From Holophagaceae bacterium UBA692 (GTDB lineage: Bacteria > Acidobacteriota > Holophagae > Holophagales > Holophagaceae): a stretch of 13,414 bases of DNA. The notes under the pieces were generated by a model. It worked only from the letters and a program-made list of their open reading frames with translations. It was not told the origin of the DNA and did no database searches. Shown here piece by piece: positions 1-6,105 of this stretch. A program made the translations under genes and the position numbers. The stretch is from contig DBMS01000278.1 of NCBI GenBank assembly GCA_002297665.1, positions 1-13,414 of the forward strand, read 5' to 3'. Position 1 is the stretch's first letter. Each line of letters begins with the position of its first letter.

Positions 1-1
1 G

Positions 2-37
2 GGGTCGGGCTGGGGTCTCGGCTATGAGTTTAATTAA
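2..37 (+). CDS. Possible C-terminal end of an outer-membrane beta-barrel protein (partial)
   Basis: One plus-strand frame entering from the left edge reads GSGWGLGYEFN and then stops at TAA 35-37. Alternating small/hydrophobic residues with a near-terminal Phe resemble the last strand of outer-membrane beta-barrels, which carries the Bam recognition signal. Only eleven codons are visible, and the other two frames also close within 45 bases, so this is a weak inference. The rest of the gap to the next gene (38-171) is AT-rich for this genome and holds an imperfect stem around 44-66 followed by a T-run near 73-78. I cannot firmly call a terminator or promoter in it. Confidence 0.25.
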   Translation, partial: GSGWGLGYEFN

Positions 38-171
38 TCGCTAATAGATGTCAATACTCCATCATTGTGAATTTTTTGAAACGAATCCCCGTTGGCCCCT
101 GGAAATGCCATCCGAGCCCAGGGCTGGCATGATGAACGCATCATTCCTACCCCCTGCGCTAAGCTGGAGCC

Positions 172-2262
172 ATGCGATCCCTGCCCGTCCTGCTCTCCCT
201 CGCCCTGCCCGCCCTGGCGGCGGCGCCCCAGATCCGCGTGGGGCTGGACACCCAGGCCCTGGAATGGACCGTCAGCCTGGAGGGCGGCGGCGAGGTGCGC
301 GACCTGCAGGGCCGGCGCATCCTCAAGCTGGCCGAGGGCGAAAAGCTGAGGATCTGGTGGGACAGCCGCGGCGAGGCCGACCCCACCGACGAGTACCGGG
401 TGCAGGTGGGCACGGCCATGGGCCTCGAGGAGGCCACGGCCACCCAGAAGAAGCTGGCGGCCCTGGGCGAGCGCCCCGACCGCGTGGAGGTGCCCGACGG
501 CGGCACCTGGCGGGTGCTGACGGGACGCTTCGAGAGCGCCCGGGAGGCCGAGCCCATCCTCGAGAAGCTGGCCGCCCAGGGCTTCGACGAACTGTGGGTC
601 TCCACGGAAAAGCGCAAGGGCGCGCCCCGGAAGGCCCGGGCCCTCTACGCCGTGACCGAGCGCTATGAGCGCCTGCCCCTGCCCAACGCCGGGGTGCTCC
701 TGAAGCCCGCCGGCGAGCTCACCACCCTCGCGGGCAAGGGCCGCTACCGCGGGGCCATGCGCATCGTCCCCAACGCCCAGGGCCGGCTTTCCGTGATCAA
801 CACCCTCGACCTGGAAACCTACCTGAAGGGCGTGGTGCCACGGGAAATGGGGGCCTGGGAGTACCCGGCCCTGGAGGCCCTCAAGGCCCAGGCGGTGGCC
901 GCGCGCACCTACGCCTACGTGAACCTGGGCAAGCGCGCCAAGGACGGGTTCGACCTCCTGGACACCGTGGCGGACCAGGTGTACGGCGGCCGCGACGGCG
1001 AACAGGCCCTCACGGACCGGGCCGTGGCCGAGACCGCCGGCCTCATCGCCACCTACGGCGGCCGGCCCATCCAGGCGCTCTTCATGGCCGACTCGGGCGG
1101 GGCCACCATCGACAACACCTTCGTCTTCGGGGACGGCAGCCCCTACCTCAAGGGCGTCTCCAACTACGCGGCCGCGCCCCGCACCCAGACCTTCAAGGGC
1201 GCCCTGGCCCCGGCGGGCGACACGCCCTGGCTCACGCCCGAACTGCTTCGCCTGTGCGCGTCGGGCCTGGTGCCCACGGCCTTCCTGGACACGGCCCGCA
1301 TGAGCCGGCCCGCGCGAATGGACGACCTGCGTGCCGCGGTGGCCGCCCTGGCGTCCCGCCTGGGGCGGCCTCCGGTGGCGCCCGAGCCGAACCTCCTGCT
1401 GTGGATGGCCCGTTCCCTGGGCTTCGCGGACCTGGTGGACGGGCAGGAACGCCCGGACGACGCCCGCTACTTCCTGGGCGACGCGGTCCCCGGCATCGCG
1501 GACCAGCCCCTGGCGTCCTTCCTGGCGCGCCGCGGCATCGCGCCCCCGGCCCTGTGGCGCGCCGCGCCCACCCTGGGCCAGGCCTTCCAGGTGCTGGGGC
1601 GCCTCTGGCAGGAACTGGAGCCCGCGGAATTCCTGGAAGGCACCCTGCTGCGCGACGGCCAGGTGCGCGTGAAGAACGGCGGCCCGGGCCCCCTTCCCCT
1701 GGCGCCTTCCCTCCTGGTGGCCGAGGAGGCCCCCGGCGGAAGCCTGCGCCTGGTGGCCGAGAGCGCGGTGCAGGTGGGGGACCGGGTGCGGTGGATGCCC
1801 GCTGCGGGAGGTTCGCCCCTCCTGGTGCGCCGCCTGGACCCGGACGGCACGTCCCTGGACCGCTACAACCCCACCGCCCACTGGAAGGTGGAGATCAAGG
1901 AGGCCGACCTCCTCGACAGGCTGCGCACCCGCGCGGGCATCAAGGAGGTGAAGGGCTTCGAGTTCACCCACAACCCCCAGGGCCGGGTCACCGACATGGT
2001 GGTGCGCGACGGCCGGAACCGCCCCCACCGCTTCCGGGGCATGCACATCCGGAACCTCCTGGGACTCAAGGACAACGTCTTCCGCATGACGTCGGTGGGC
2101 GAGGCGCCCTCCCGGCGCTGGGTCATCTACGGCCGCGGCTGGGGCCACGGCGTGGGCATGGACCAGACCGGCGCCTACGGCATGGCGCTGGAGGGCCACA
2201 CCTTCGACGGCATCCTGAAGCACTACTACCAGGGGATCCAGATCACGCCCATCGGGGAGTGA
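172..2262 (+). CDS. Secreted SPOR-SpoIID/LytB domain protein, probable peptidoglycan lytic enzyme
   Basis: 696 residues. Residues 1-18 form a short hydrophobic signal peptide ending in LAAA, so the protein is exported. Residues about 73-148 look like a SPOR domain (YRVQVGTAMG, then WRVLTGRF), which in known members binds glycan strands lacking stem peptides. The SpoIID/LytB domain begins near 205. VVPREMG carries the likely catalytic Glu225, followed by ALKAQAVAARTYAY (236-249) and FMADSGGAT (304-312). It finishes with GRGWGHGVGMDQ (654-665). SpoIID is a lytic transglycosylase acting on denuded glycan, and I infer a related activity here rather than any role in sporulation. Family members are usually about 300-400 residues. 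The excess is the SPOR domain plus an insertion at about 345-565 that splits the SpoIID domain. The ATG is preceded by GGAG only two bases away, so translation initiation may be atypical. Confidence 0.88.
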   Translation: MRSLPVLLSLALPALAAAPQIRVGLDTQALEWTVSLEGGGEVRDLQGRRILKLAEGEKLRIWWDSRGEADPTDEYRVQVGTAMGLEEATATQKKLAALGERPDRVEVPDGGTWRVLTGRFESAREAEPILEKLAAQGFDELWVSTEKRKGAPRKARALYAVTERYERLPLPNAGVLLKPAGELTTLAGKGRYRGAMRIVPNAQGRLSVINTLDLETYLKGVVPREMGAWEYPALEALKAQAVAARTYAYVNLGKRAKDGFDLLDTVADQVYGGRDGEQALTDRAVAETAGLIATYGGRPIQALFMADSGGATIDNTFVFGDGSPYLKGVSNYAAAPRTQTFKGALAPAGDTPWLTPELLRLCASGLVPTAFLDTARMSRPARMDDLRAAVAALASRLGRPPVAPEPNLLLWMARSLGFADLVDGQERPDDARYFLGDAVPGIADQPLASFLARRGIAPPALWRAAPTLGQAFQVLGRLWQELEPAEFLEGTLLRDGQVRVKNGGPGPLPLAPSLLVAEEAPGGSLRLVAESAVQVGDRVRWMPAAGGSPLLVRRLDPDGTSLDRYNPTAHWKVEIKEADLLDRLRTRAGIKEVKGFEFTHNPQGRVTDMVVRDGRNRPHRFRGMHIRNLLGLKDNVFRMTSVGEAPSRRWVIYGRGWGHGVGMDQTGAYGMALEGHTFDGILKHYYQGIQITPIGE

Positions 2263-2265
2263 CCT

Positions 2266-2276
2266 GGGATAATCCC
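2266..2276 (+). promoter_or_regulatory. Palindrome containing a -10-like GATAAT just before aat
   Basis: GGGATAATCCC is a perfect 11-base palindrome in the 19-base gap between the SpoIID gene and aat. It includes GATAAT (2268-2273), five of six matches to a sigma70 -10 box. That box ends 8 bases before the aat ATG at 2282, the distance expected if transcription starts at or near the start codon. No convincing -35 is present 16-18 bases upstream, and the intervening bases (CCCCTCCC) contain no Shine-Dalgarno sequence. Confidence 0.25.
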
Positions 2277-2281
2277 CTCCC

Positions 2282-2968
2282 ATGAGCCCCGTTTACAGCC
2301 TCGGCCCCGGCCCCGCCTTCCCCGACCCCCGTTTCCCGGACGAGGAGGGCCTCCTGGCCGTGGGCGGGGACCTCTCGGTGCCCCGGCTCCTGGGGGCCTA
2401 CCGCCTGGGCGTCTTCCCCTGGTACGGCGAAGGCTCCCCCATCCTCTGGTGGTCCCCTCCGGAGCGCGCCATCCTCCTGCCCGGCGACGAGCACCTCTCC
2501 CGCAGCACGCGCCGGGCCCTGGGCCGGAACCCCTTCGAGGTGCGCGTCGACACCCGGTTCGCCGAGGTGGTGGAGCACTGCGCCCGGGTGGAGCGCCCCG
2601 GCCAGGACGGCACCTGGATCACGCGGGAGATCCGGGAAGGCTACCTGGCCCTGCACCGGGAAGGCTACGCCCACAGCTTCGAGGCCTGGCGCGGCGGGGA
2701 GCTGCGCGGGGGGCTCTACGGGGTGTCGCTGGGGGCGGCCTTTTTCGGGGAGAGCATGTTCAGCCTGGAGAGCTACGCGTCCCGGGCGGCCTTCGCCTGC
2801 CTGTGCCGGGTGGCCTGGGGCTGGGGCTTCCACTTCATCGACGGCCAGGTGCCCAACGCCAACCTGGAGGACCTGGGCGCGCGGGTGGTGGCCCGGGACG
2901 CCTTCCTTTCGCGCCTGGCGCGGGCCCTCGAGGTTCCCACCCGGCGGGGGCCGTGGACGGCGCCCTGA
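2282..2968 (+). CDS. aat: Leucyl/phenylalanyl-tRNA--protein transferase
   Basis: 228 residues, normal for the family. The cytosolic enzyme moves Leu or Phe from aminoacyl-tRNA to proteins with N-terminal Lys or Arg, marking them for ClpS/ClpAP degradation (N-end rule). Family blocks appear in order: FPDPRFPDEEGLLAVGGDLS (13-32), GVFPWY (43-48), WWSPPERAI (56-64), the HLSRSTRR block (71-78), TWITREI (111-117), GYAHSFEAW (128-136), GGLYGVSLGAAFFGESMFS (143-161) and FIDGQV (185-190). Asp187 and Gln189 sit in the usual catalytic positions. The last block reads NANLEDLGA, where many members have a His before the Leu; this is a small departure. There is no Shine-Dalgarno sequence upstream. The gene starts 19 bases after the SpoIID gene and ends 6 bases before the kdkA-like gene, so the trio may be co-transcribed. 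Confidence 0.95.
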   Translation: MSPVYSLGPGPAFPDPRFPDEEGLLAVGGDLSVPRLLGAYRLGVFPWYGEGSPILWWSPPERAILLPGDEHLSRSTRRALGRNPFEVRVDTRFAEVVEHCARVERPGQDGTWITREIREGYLALHREGYAHSFEAWRGGELRGGLYGVSLGAAFFGESMFSLESYASRAAFACLCRVAWGWGFHFIDGQVPNANLEDLGARVVARDAFLSRLARALEVPTRRGPWTAP

Positions 2969-2974
2969 AGTAAG

Positions 2975-3649
2975 ATGGAACCGATGCTCCCCATTCCGCC
3001 CCTTCCGGCCTCCTGGCCCTATGCGCCCCGCGTCGCGGCGCCCTGTCCCCGTCCCGAGGCCGGCGCCCGGCTCCCGGGACTGGACGGCGCGTGGAGCCTC
3101 GCGGCCCCGGCGGACCTCGCGTTCCAGGGGGACCCCGAGCCCCTGGGCGGGTCCTTCGGGCGGGGCGGGGTCTACCGGGTGGGGGACGTGGTGCTCCGGC
3201 CCTACCGCCGGGGCGGCCTCGTGCGGCACCTGAACGCGGCGATCTACCCGGGGCCGGAACGCTTCGAGCGGGAATACCGGGTCCACCGGGCCCTGTGGGA
3301 GGCCGGCTTCCCCACCGTCGAGCCCCTGGGGTGGGCCCACCGGCCCCGGCTCTGGGGGTGCGAGGGGGTCTTCCTCACCCGCTACGCGGGGGGCACGCCC
3401 TGGCCCCGCACCTGGGACGAGGCCGCCCTGCCCCGGGTGCGGGCCCTCCTGGAGGCCCTGTGCGCCTGGGGGCTCCACGCGCCCGACCTCAACGCCACCA
3501 ACTTCCAGGTGCTGCCGGGCGGGGAGGTCCTGGCCCTGGACTGGGACAAGGCCCGGTGGCTCCCCGGGGAGGACCTGGCCGGAAGGTACCGGGCGCGCCT
3601 GGACCGCAGCCTCCGCAAGCTCGGCGCGCCTTCCCGATTTGTGATCTAA
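2975..3649 (+). CDS. kdkA: KdkA/WaaP-family Kdo kinase (lipopolysaccharide inner core)
   Basis: 224 residues. Related to 3-deoxy-D-manno-octulosonate kinase, which phosphorylates the first Kdo of lipid A/LPS at the inner membrane, and more distantly to Ser/Thr kinases. A glycine-rich segment SFGRGGVYRVG (60-70) is followed by VLRPYRRGGLVRHL (73-86), typical of KdkA. The catalytic loop is HAPDLNATNF (168-177) with Asp171 and Asn176, and the metal-binding motif is DWDKAR (189-194). The C-terminal YRARLDRSLRKLG block is also typical. The first 60 residues are Pro-rich and poorly conserved. A second ATG at 2984 gives a protein three residues shorter. TAAGAT, a -10-like hexamer, lies 7 bases before that ATG, so the exact start is uncertain. 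No other LPS genes are adjacent. It supports a diderm envelope. Confidence 0.82.
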   Translation: MEPMLPIPPLPASWPYAPRVAAPCPRPEAGARLPGLDGAWSLAAPADLAFQGDPEPLGGSFGRGGVYRVGDVVLRPYRRGGLVRHLNAAIYPGPERFEREYRVHRALWEAGFPTVEPLGWAHRPRLWGCEGVFLTRYAGGTPWPRTWDEAALPRVRALLEALCAWGLHAPDLNATNFQVLPGGEVLALDWDKARWLPGEDLAGRYRARLDRSLRKLGAPSRFVI

Positions 3650-3656
3650 TGCCTCG

Positions 3657-3685
3657 TTCCCATCAGGTTCAATATCGGATATTCT
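3657..3685 (+). promoter_or_regulatory. Probable promoter of the multihaem cytochrome gene
   Basis: TTCCCA (3657-3662, four of six to TTGACA), a 17-base spacer, and TATTCT (3680-3685, four of six to TATAAT) lie in an unusually AT-rich 57-base gap. Transcription would start near 3692, leaving a short leader with AGGAG (3695-3699) placed 7 bases before the ATG at 3707. The preceding gene stops at 3649. Confidence 0.45.
3671..3683 (+). promoter_or_regulatory. 13-base palindrome, candidate operator
   Basis: AATATCGGATATT is a perfect inverted repeat: 6-base arms AATATC and GATATT around a single central G. It overlaps the proposed -10 box at 3680-3685, a classical position for a repressor. The sequence does not match FNR/CRP (TTGAT-N4-ATCAA) or other operators I know well, so no regulator is named. 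Confidence 0.4.
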
Positions 3686-3706
3686 TGTCCGAATAGGAGT
3701 TTGACC

Positions 3707-5152
3707 ATGGATTGGAGAGATCGTCTCACGGTGTGGTTCCGGCACGCCTTCTTCTACGGCGACAACTGGGTGAGCATCTGCGCGGGCATCCTCACGACGG
3801 CCACGGGCTTCACGCTGCTGTGGTCCTGGTTCCGGGAGCTGGCCAGCCCGCACTCGGCGCTGCCCTACGTGGGCATCCTGCTCTTCGTGCTGCTGCCCCT
3901 GCTGTTCCTGGTGGGCCTGTTCCTGATCCCCTTCGGCATGTGGCTCAAGTACAAGCGCCTGACCAAGGCCGGCCAGGCCCCCGAGGTCATGCCCAAGATC
4001 GACCTCTCCACCCGGCACATCCGCAAGGTCCTGACCGTGGTGGCGGTGGCGACCGTCCTCAACATCGCCCTGCTGGGCGTGGCGACGGTGCGGGGCGTGG
4101 AGTACATGGACTCCAGCAAGTTCTGCGGCCTCACCTGCCACACGCCCATGATCATGGAGTACCGGGCCTTCGTGGACTCGCCCCACTCCCGCGTGGGCTG
4201 CGCCCAGTGCCACATCGGCCCCGGCGCCGACTCCTTCATGAGGGCCAAGCTCGCCGGCGTGCGCCAGCTGTTCGGGGTCATGTTCAACAACTACCACCGG
4301 CCCATCCCGAGCCCGGTGGAGAGCCTGCGCCCCGCCAAGGAAACCTGCGAGTCCTGCCACTGGCCCCAGAAGTTCCACGGCAACAAGATCCTCGTGAAGA
4401 CCCACTACGGCGACGACATCGCCAACACCCCGGCCATCACCGTGCTCATGCTCAAGATCGGCGGTCGCAGCGGCGAGGCCAACACGGGCATCCACGGGCG
4501 CCACATCGACACCTCCGAGCGCATCACCTACTCCAGCGGCGACGAGCGGCGGCAGGTGATCCCGCGGGTGGTCTACCGCGACGACAAGGGTCAGATGGTC
4601 GAGTACGTCTCCACCGACTCCAAGCTCACCCCCGAGCAGATGGCCAAGCTCCCCCAGCGGAGCATGGACTGCGTGGACTGCCACAACCGGCCCACCCACG
4701 CCTTCGAGAGCCCCGAGTGGGCCATGGACCGGCGCATCCAGGAGGGCCTGGTCAGCCGGGACATCCCCTTCATCCACAAGAAGGGCGTGGAAGTCCTCAA
4801 GGCCGAATACAAGGACCAGAACGACGCCAGCGCGAGGATCCCCAAGGCCCTGGTGGACTTCTACCAGGCCAACTACCCCGAGGTCTACCGGGACAAGAAG
4901 GCCGTGATCGAGGCCGCGGCCGTGGCCGTCAAGGACGCCTACCTGCGCAACGTCTCGCCCGAGATGAAGCTCACCTGGGGCACCCACCCCAACCACATCG
5001 GCCACCAGGACGGCGGGTGCTTCCGCTGCCACGACGGCAGCCACGTCAGCAAGGACGGCAGGACCATCGCCGGCGACTGCGACACCTGCCACACCATCCT
5101 GGCCCAGGACGACCCCAACCCGAAGATCCTCCAGGACCTCGGCACGAAGTAG
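3707..5152 (+). CDS. Membrane-anchored NapC/NirT-family cytochrome c with six haem motifs
   Basis: 481 residues from the ATG at 3707, chosen over an in-frame TTG at 3701 because AGGAG (3695-3699) is correctly spaced only for the ATG. Three membrane helices are visible at about 21-43, 54-80 and 106-128, with no cleaved signal peptide. The rest should be periplasmic. There are six haem-attachment motifs: one CX3CH (C140, C144, H145) followed by TPM, then CXXCH at 165-169, 214-218, 322-326, 438-442 and 458-462. The haem I-III region (SSKFCGLTCH, GCAQCHIGPGA, ETCESCHWP) is typical of NapC/NirT quinol dehydrogenases, which take electrons from menaquinol to periplasmic partners. The three-helix anchor recalls ImcH of Geobacter, used in metal respiration; that link is an inference. 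Bracketed by its own promoter and terminator, it is probably transcribed alone, so its redox partner is not encoded next door. Confidence 0.88.
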   Translation: MDWRDRLTVWFRHAFFYGDNWVSICAGILTTATGFTLLWSWFRELASPHSALPYVGILLFVLLPLLFLVGLFLIPFGMWLKYKRLTKAGQAPEVMPKIDLSTRHIRKVLTVVAVATVLNIALLGVATVRGVEYMDSSKFCGLTCHTPMIMEYRAFVDSPHSRVGCAQCHIGPGADSFMRAKLAGVRQLFGVMFNNYHRPIPSPVESLRPAKETCESCHWPQKFHGNKILVKTHYGDDIANTPAITVLMLKIGGRSGEANTGIHGRHIDTSERITYSSGDERRQVIPRVVYRDDKGQMVEYVSTDSKLTPEQMAKLPQRSMDCVDCHNRPTHAFESPEWAMDRRIQEGLVSRDIPFIHKKGVEVLKAEYKDQNDASARIPKALVDFYQANYPEVYRDKKAVIEAAAVAVKDAYLRNVSPEMKLTWGTHPNHIGHQDGGCFRCHDGSHVSKDGRTIAGDCDTCHTILAQDDPNPKILQDLGTK

Positions 5153-5159
5153 GCAGGAA

Positions 5160-5187
5160 GGCTCCCGGCGACGGGAGCCTTTTTCTT
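5160..5187 (+). terminator. Intrinsic terminator after the cytochrome gene
   Basis: A perfect 8-base stem GGCTCCCG (5160-5167) / CGGGAGCC (5172-5179) closes a GCGA tetraloop and is followed by TTTTTCTT. It lies 7 bases past the cytochrome stop codon. The T-tract ends only 15 bases before the next start codon at 5203. Confidence 0.92.
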
Positions 5188-5202
5188 GGCATCCTGGTAG
5201 AC

Positions 5203-5817
5203 ATGCAGCGCCCCGTCGACACCGCCGTCCACACGTTCAGGGAGAAGGCCTCGGTCTTCCGGACCGAGCTGCACCCCGCCCCGGACGCCGCGGCCCGGGA
5301 GGCCGTCCTGGCCCGGCTGCGCAAGCGCGACTACGACGCCAACCACCACTGCGCGGCCTGGCGGGAGCTGGGCGGGGCCCAGGGCTCCGACGACGACGGG
5401 GAGCCCTCGGGCACAGCCGGCCCGCCCATGCTCCGCGTCCTGGAGGGCGAGGACCTCGTGGACGTCCTGGCTGTGTGCATCCGGTGGTTCGGGGGCACGA
5501 AGCTGGGCACGGGGGGCCTGGTCCGGGCCTACACCGAGGGGGTCCAGGGCGCCATCGCCCAGGCCCGGGAGCAGGGCCTCCTGGAGGCCGTGAGGGCCTG
5601 GCGCCTGGGTTCGATCACCGCGGGCGCCGGCCAGGCCCACCTGCCCTTCTCGGTGCTGGGCGCGTTCCCGGAGGCCGAGATCCTGGGCCAGGACTTCCGC
5701 GGGGACCAGGCCGTGCTGCGGTTCCGCCTGCCCCTCACGGCCGACGGGGCCCGGGAGAAGGCCCTGGCCGCCCTCTGGCTGGAGCGGAGCCGGGGCGGGC
5801 GCGTGGACTGGGAATGA
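5203..5817 (+). CDS. YigZ/IMPACT (UPF0029) family protein
   Basis: 204 residues, the usual length for bacterial YigZ. The signature block is clear: NHHCAAW (47-53), SDDDGEPSGTAGPPML (62-77), then DVLAVCIRWFGGTKLGTGGL (87-106) and VRAYTEG (107-113). The C-terminal half corresponds to the second, ferredoxin-like domain of YigZ. The family is related to eukaryotic IMPACT, which is linked to translation control; the biochemical function of bacterial members is not established. The ATG at 5203 is chosen because the conserved N-terminus (TFREKASVF) begins shortly after it, although no Shine-Dalgarno is evident (only TGGTAG). The same frame is open far upstream through the cytochrome gene, but that part is not coding. 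The start is 15 bases past the upstream terminator, so its promoter is unclear. Confidence 0.9.
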   Translation: MQRPVDTAVHTFREKASVFRTELHPAPDAAAREAVLARLRKRDYDANHHCAAWRELGGAQGSDDDGEPSGTAGPPMLRVLEGEDLVDVLAVCIRWFGGTKLGTGGLVRAYTEGVQGAIAQAREQGLLEAVRAWRLGSITAGAGQAHLPFSVLGAFPEAEILGQDFRGDQAVLRFRLPLTADGAREKALAALWLERSRGGRVDWE

Positions 5818-5860
5818 TGCAAAAAGGGACGCCCCGCGACCCTATCAAGCAGGCTTGAGG

Positions 5861-5893
5861 ACCGTTCGCCGATCCGGGCCCTGCGTTCGCCGA
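5861..5893 (+). promoter_or_regulatory. Direct repeat resembling a LytTR response-regulator binding site
   Basis: CGTTCGCCGA occurs identically at 5863-5872 and 5884-5893, a period of 21 bases (two helical turns). Taking the 9-base windows ACCGTTCGC (5861-5869) and TGCGTTCGC (5882-5890), the repeats are separated by 12 bases. LytTR domains are known to bind paired 9-base direct repeats of the form [TA][AC][CA]GTTN[AG][TG] separated by about 12-13 bases. The two copies match eight and seven of nine positions. The site lies 58 bases before the first gene of an operon that encodes a LytTR regulator. No clear sigma70 -35/-10 pair is visible; TAGCCT at 5924-5929 is the best -10 candidate. Confidence 0.5.
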
Positions 5894-5950
5894 ATGGCCC
5901 CTCCCCCGGGGCCCGGCGGCCCGTAGCCTGGGTGCAGGGAGGTTGGAACC

Positions 5951-6076
5951 ATGGACTTCATACAGGGCGTCATCGAATGCTGCCCCGTGGCCCTCTGGTG
6001 GTTCTCAGCGTTGCTCACCCCGACCCTGGTCGCCCTGATCCCCATGAACAGCGCGCAGAAGAGTGGCCGCTCCTGA
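5951..6076 (+). CDS. Small single-helix membrane peptide at the head of the LiaF-LytSR operon
   Basis: 41 residues, running from MDFIQGVIECCPVALWW to a hydrophilic tail ending SAQKSGRS. A hydrophobic stretch at about 12-32 should span the membrane once, with a positively charged C-terminus. Coding status is supported by an excellent Shine-Dalgarno AGGGAGG (5936-5942), 8 bases before the ATG, and by a position 29 bases upstream of the LiaF-like gene and downstream of the LytTR-like repeats. I do not recognise a family. By context it could be a regulator or partner of the downstream membrane proteins, or an output of the circuit. It could also be a leader peptide whose translation matters more than its product. 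The Cys-Cys pair (10-11) and Trp-Trp pair (16-17) are its distinctive features. Confidence 0.6.
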   Translation: MDFIQGVIECCPVALWWFSALLTPTLVALIPMNSAQKSGRS

Positions 6077-6105
6077 CGATCTGCTAGGCTTTACCGGAGA
6101 GATCC

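Noticed and set aside
129..144. Small inverted repeat ATGATG/CATCAT before the SpoIID gene
   Set aside because: Six mostly A/T pairs with a four-base loop are too weak to assign as an operator or structure without conservation data.
34..2283. Long minus-strand open frame opposite the SpoIID gene
   Set aside because: Same antisense composition effect; the plus strand encodes a recognisable SPOR-SpoIID protein.
2243..5092. Very long open frame on the minus strand opposite aat, kdkA and the cytochrome gene
   Set aside because: Its translation is low-complexity and rich in Gly, Ala, Val, His and Gln with no domain, as expected for the antisense of GC-rich genes; the plus-strand genes have clear motifs.
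3712..5817. One open frame running from the cytochrome gene into the YigZ gene, suggesting a 701-residue fusion
   Set aside because: The first part is an out-of-frame reading of the cytochrome gene with Arg/Pro/His-rich nonsense, and a terminator separates the two; only the part from 5203 is real.
5896..5913. GC-rich stem GGCCCC/GGGGCC upstream of the small ORF
   Set aside because: Six pairs of pure G/C with no T-tract are common by chance in this genome; not called as a terminator or riboswitch.
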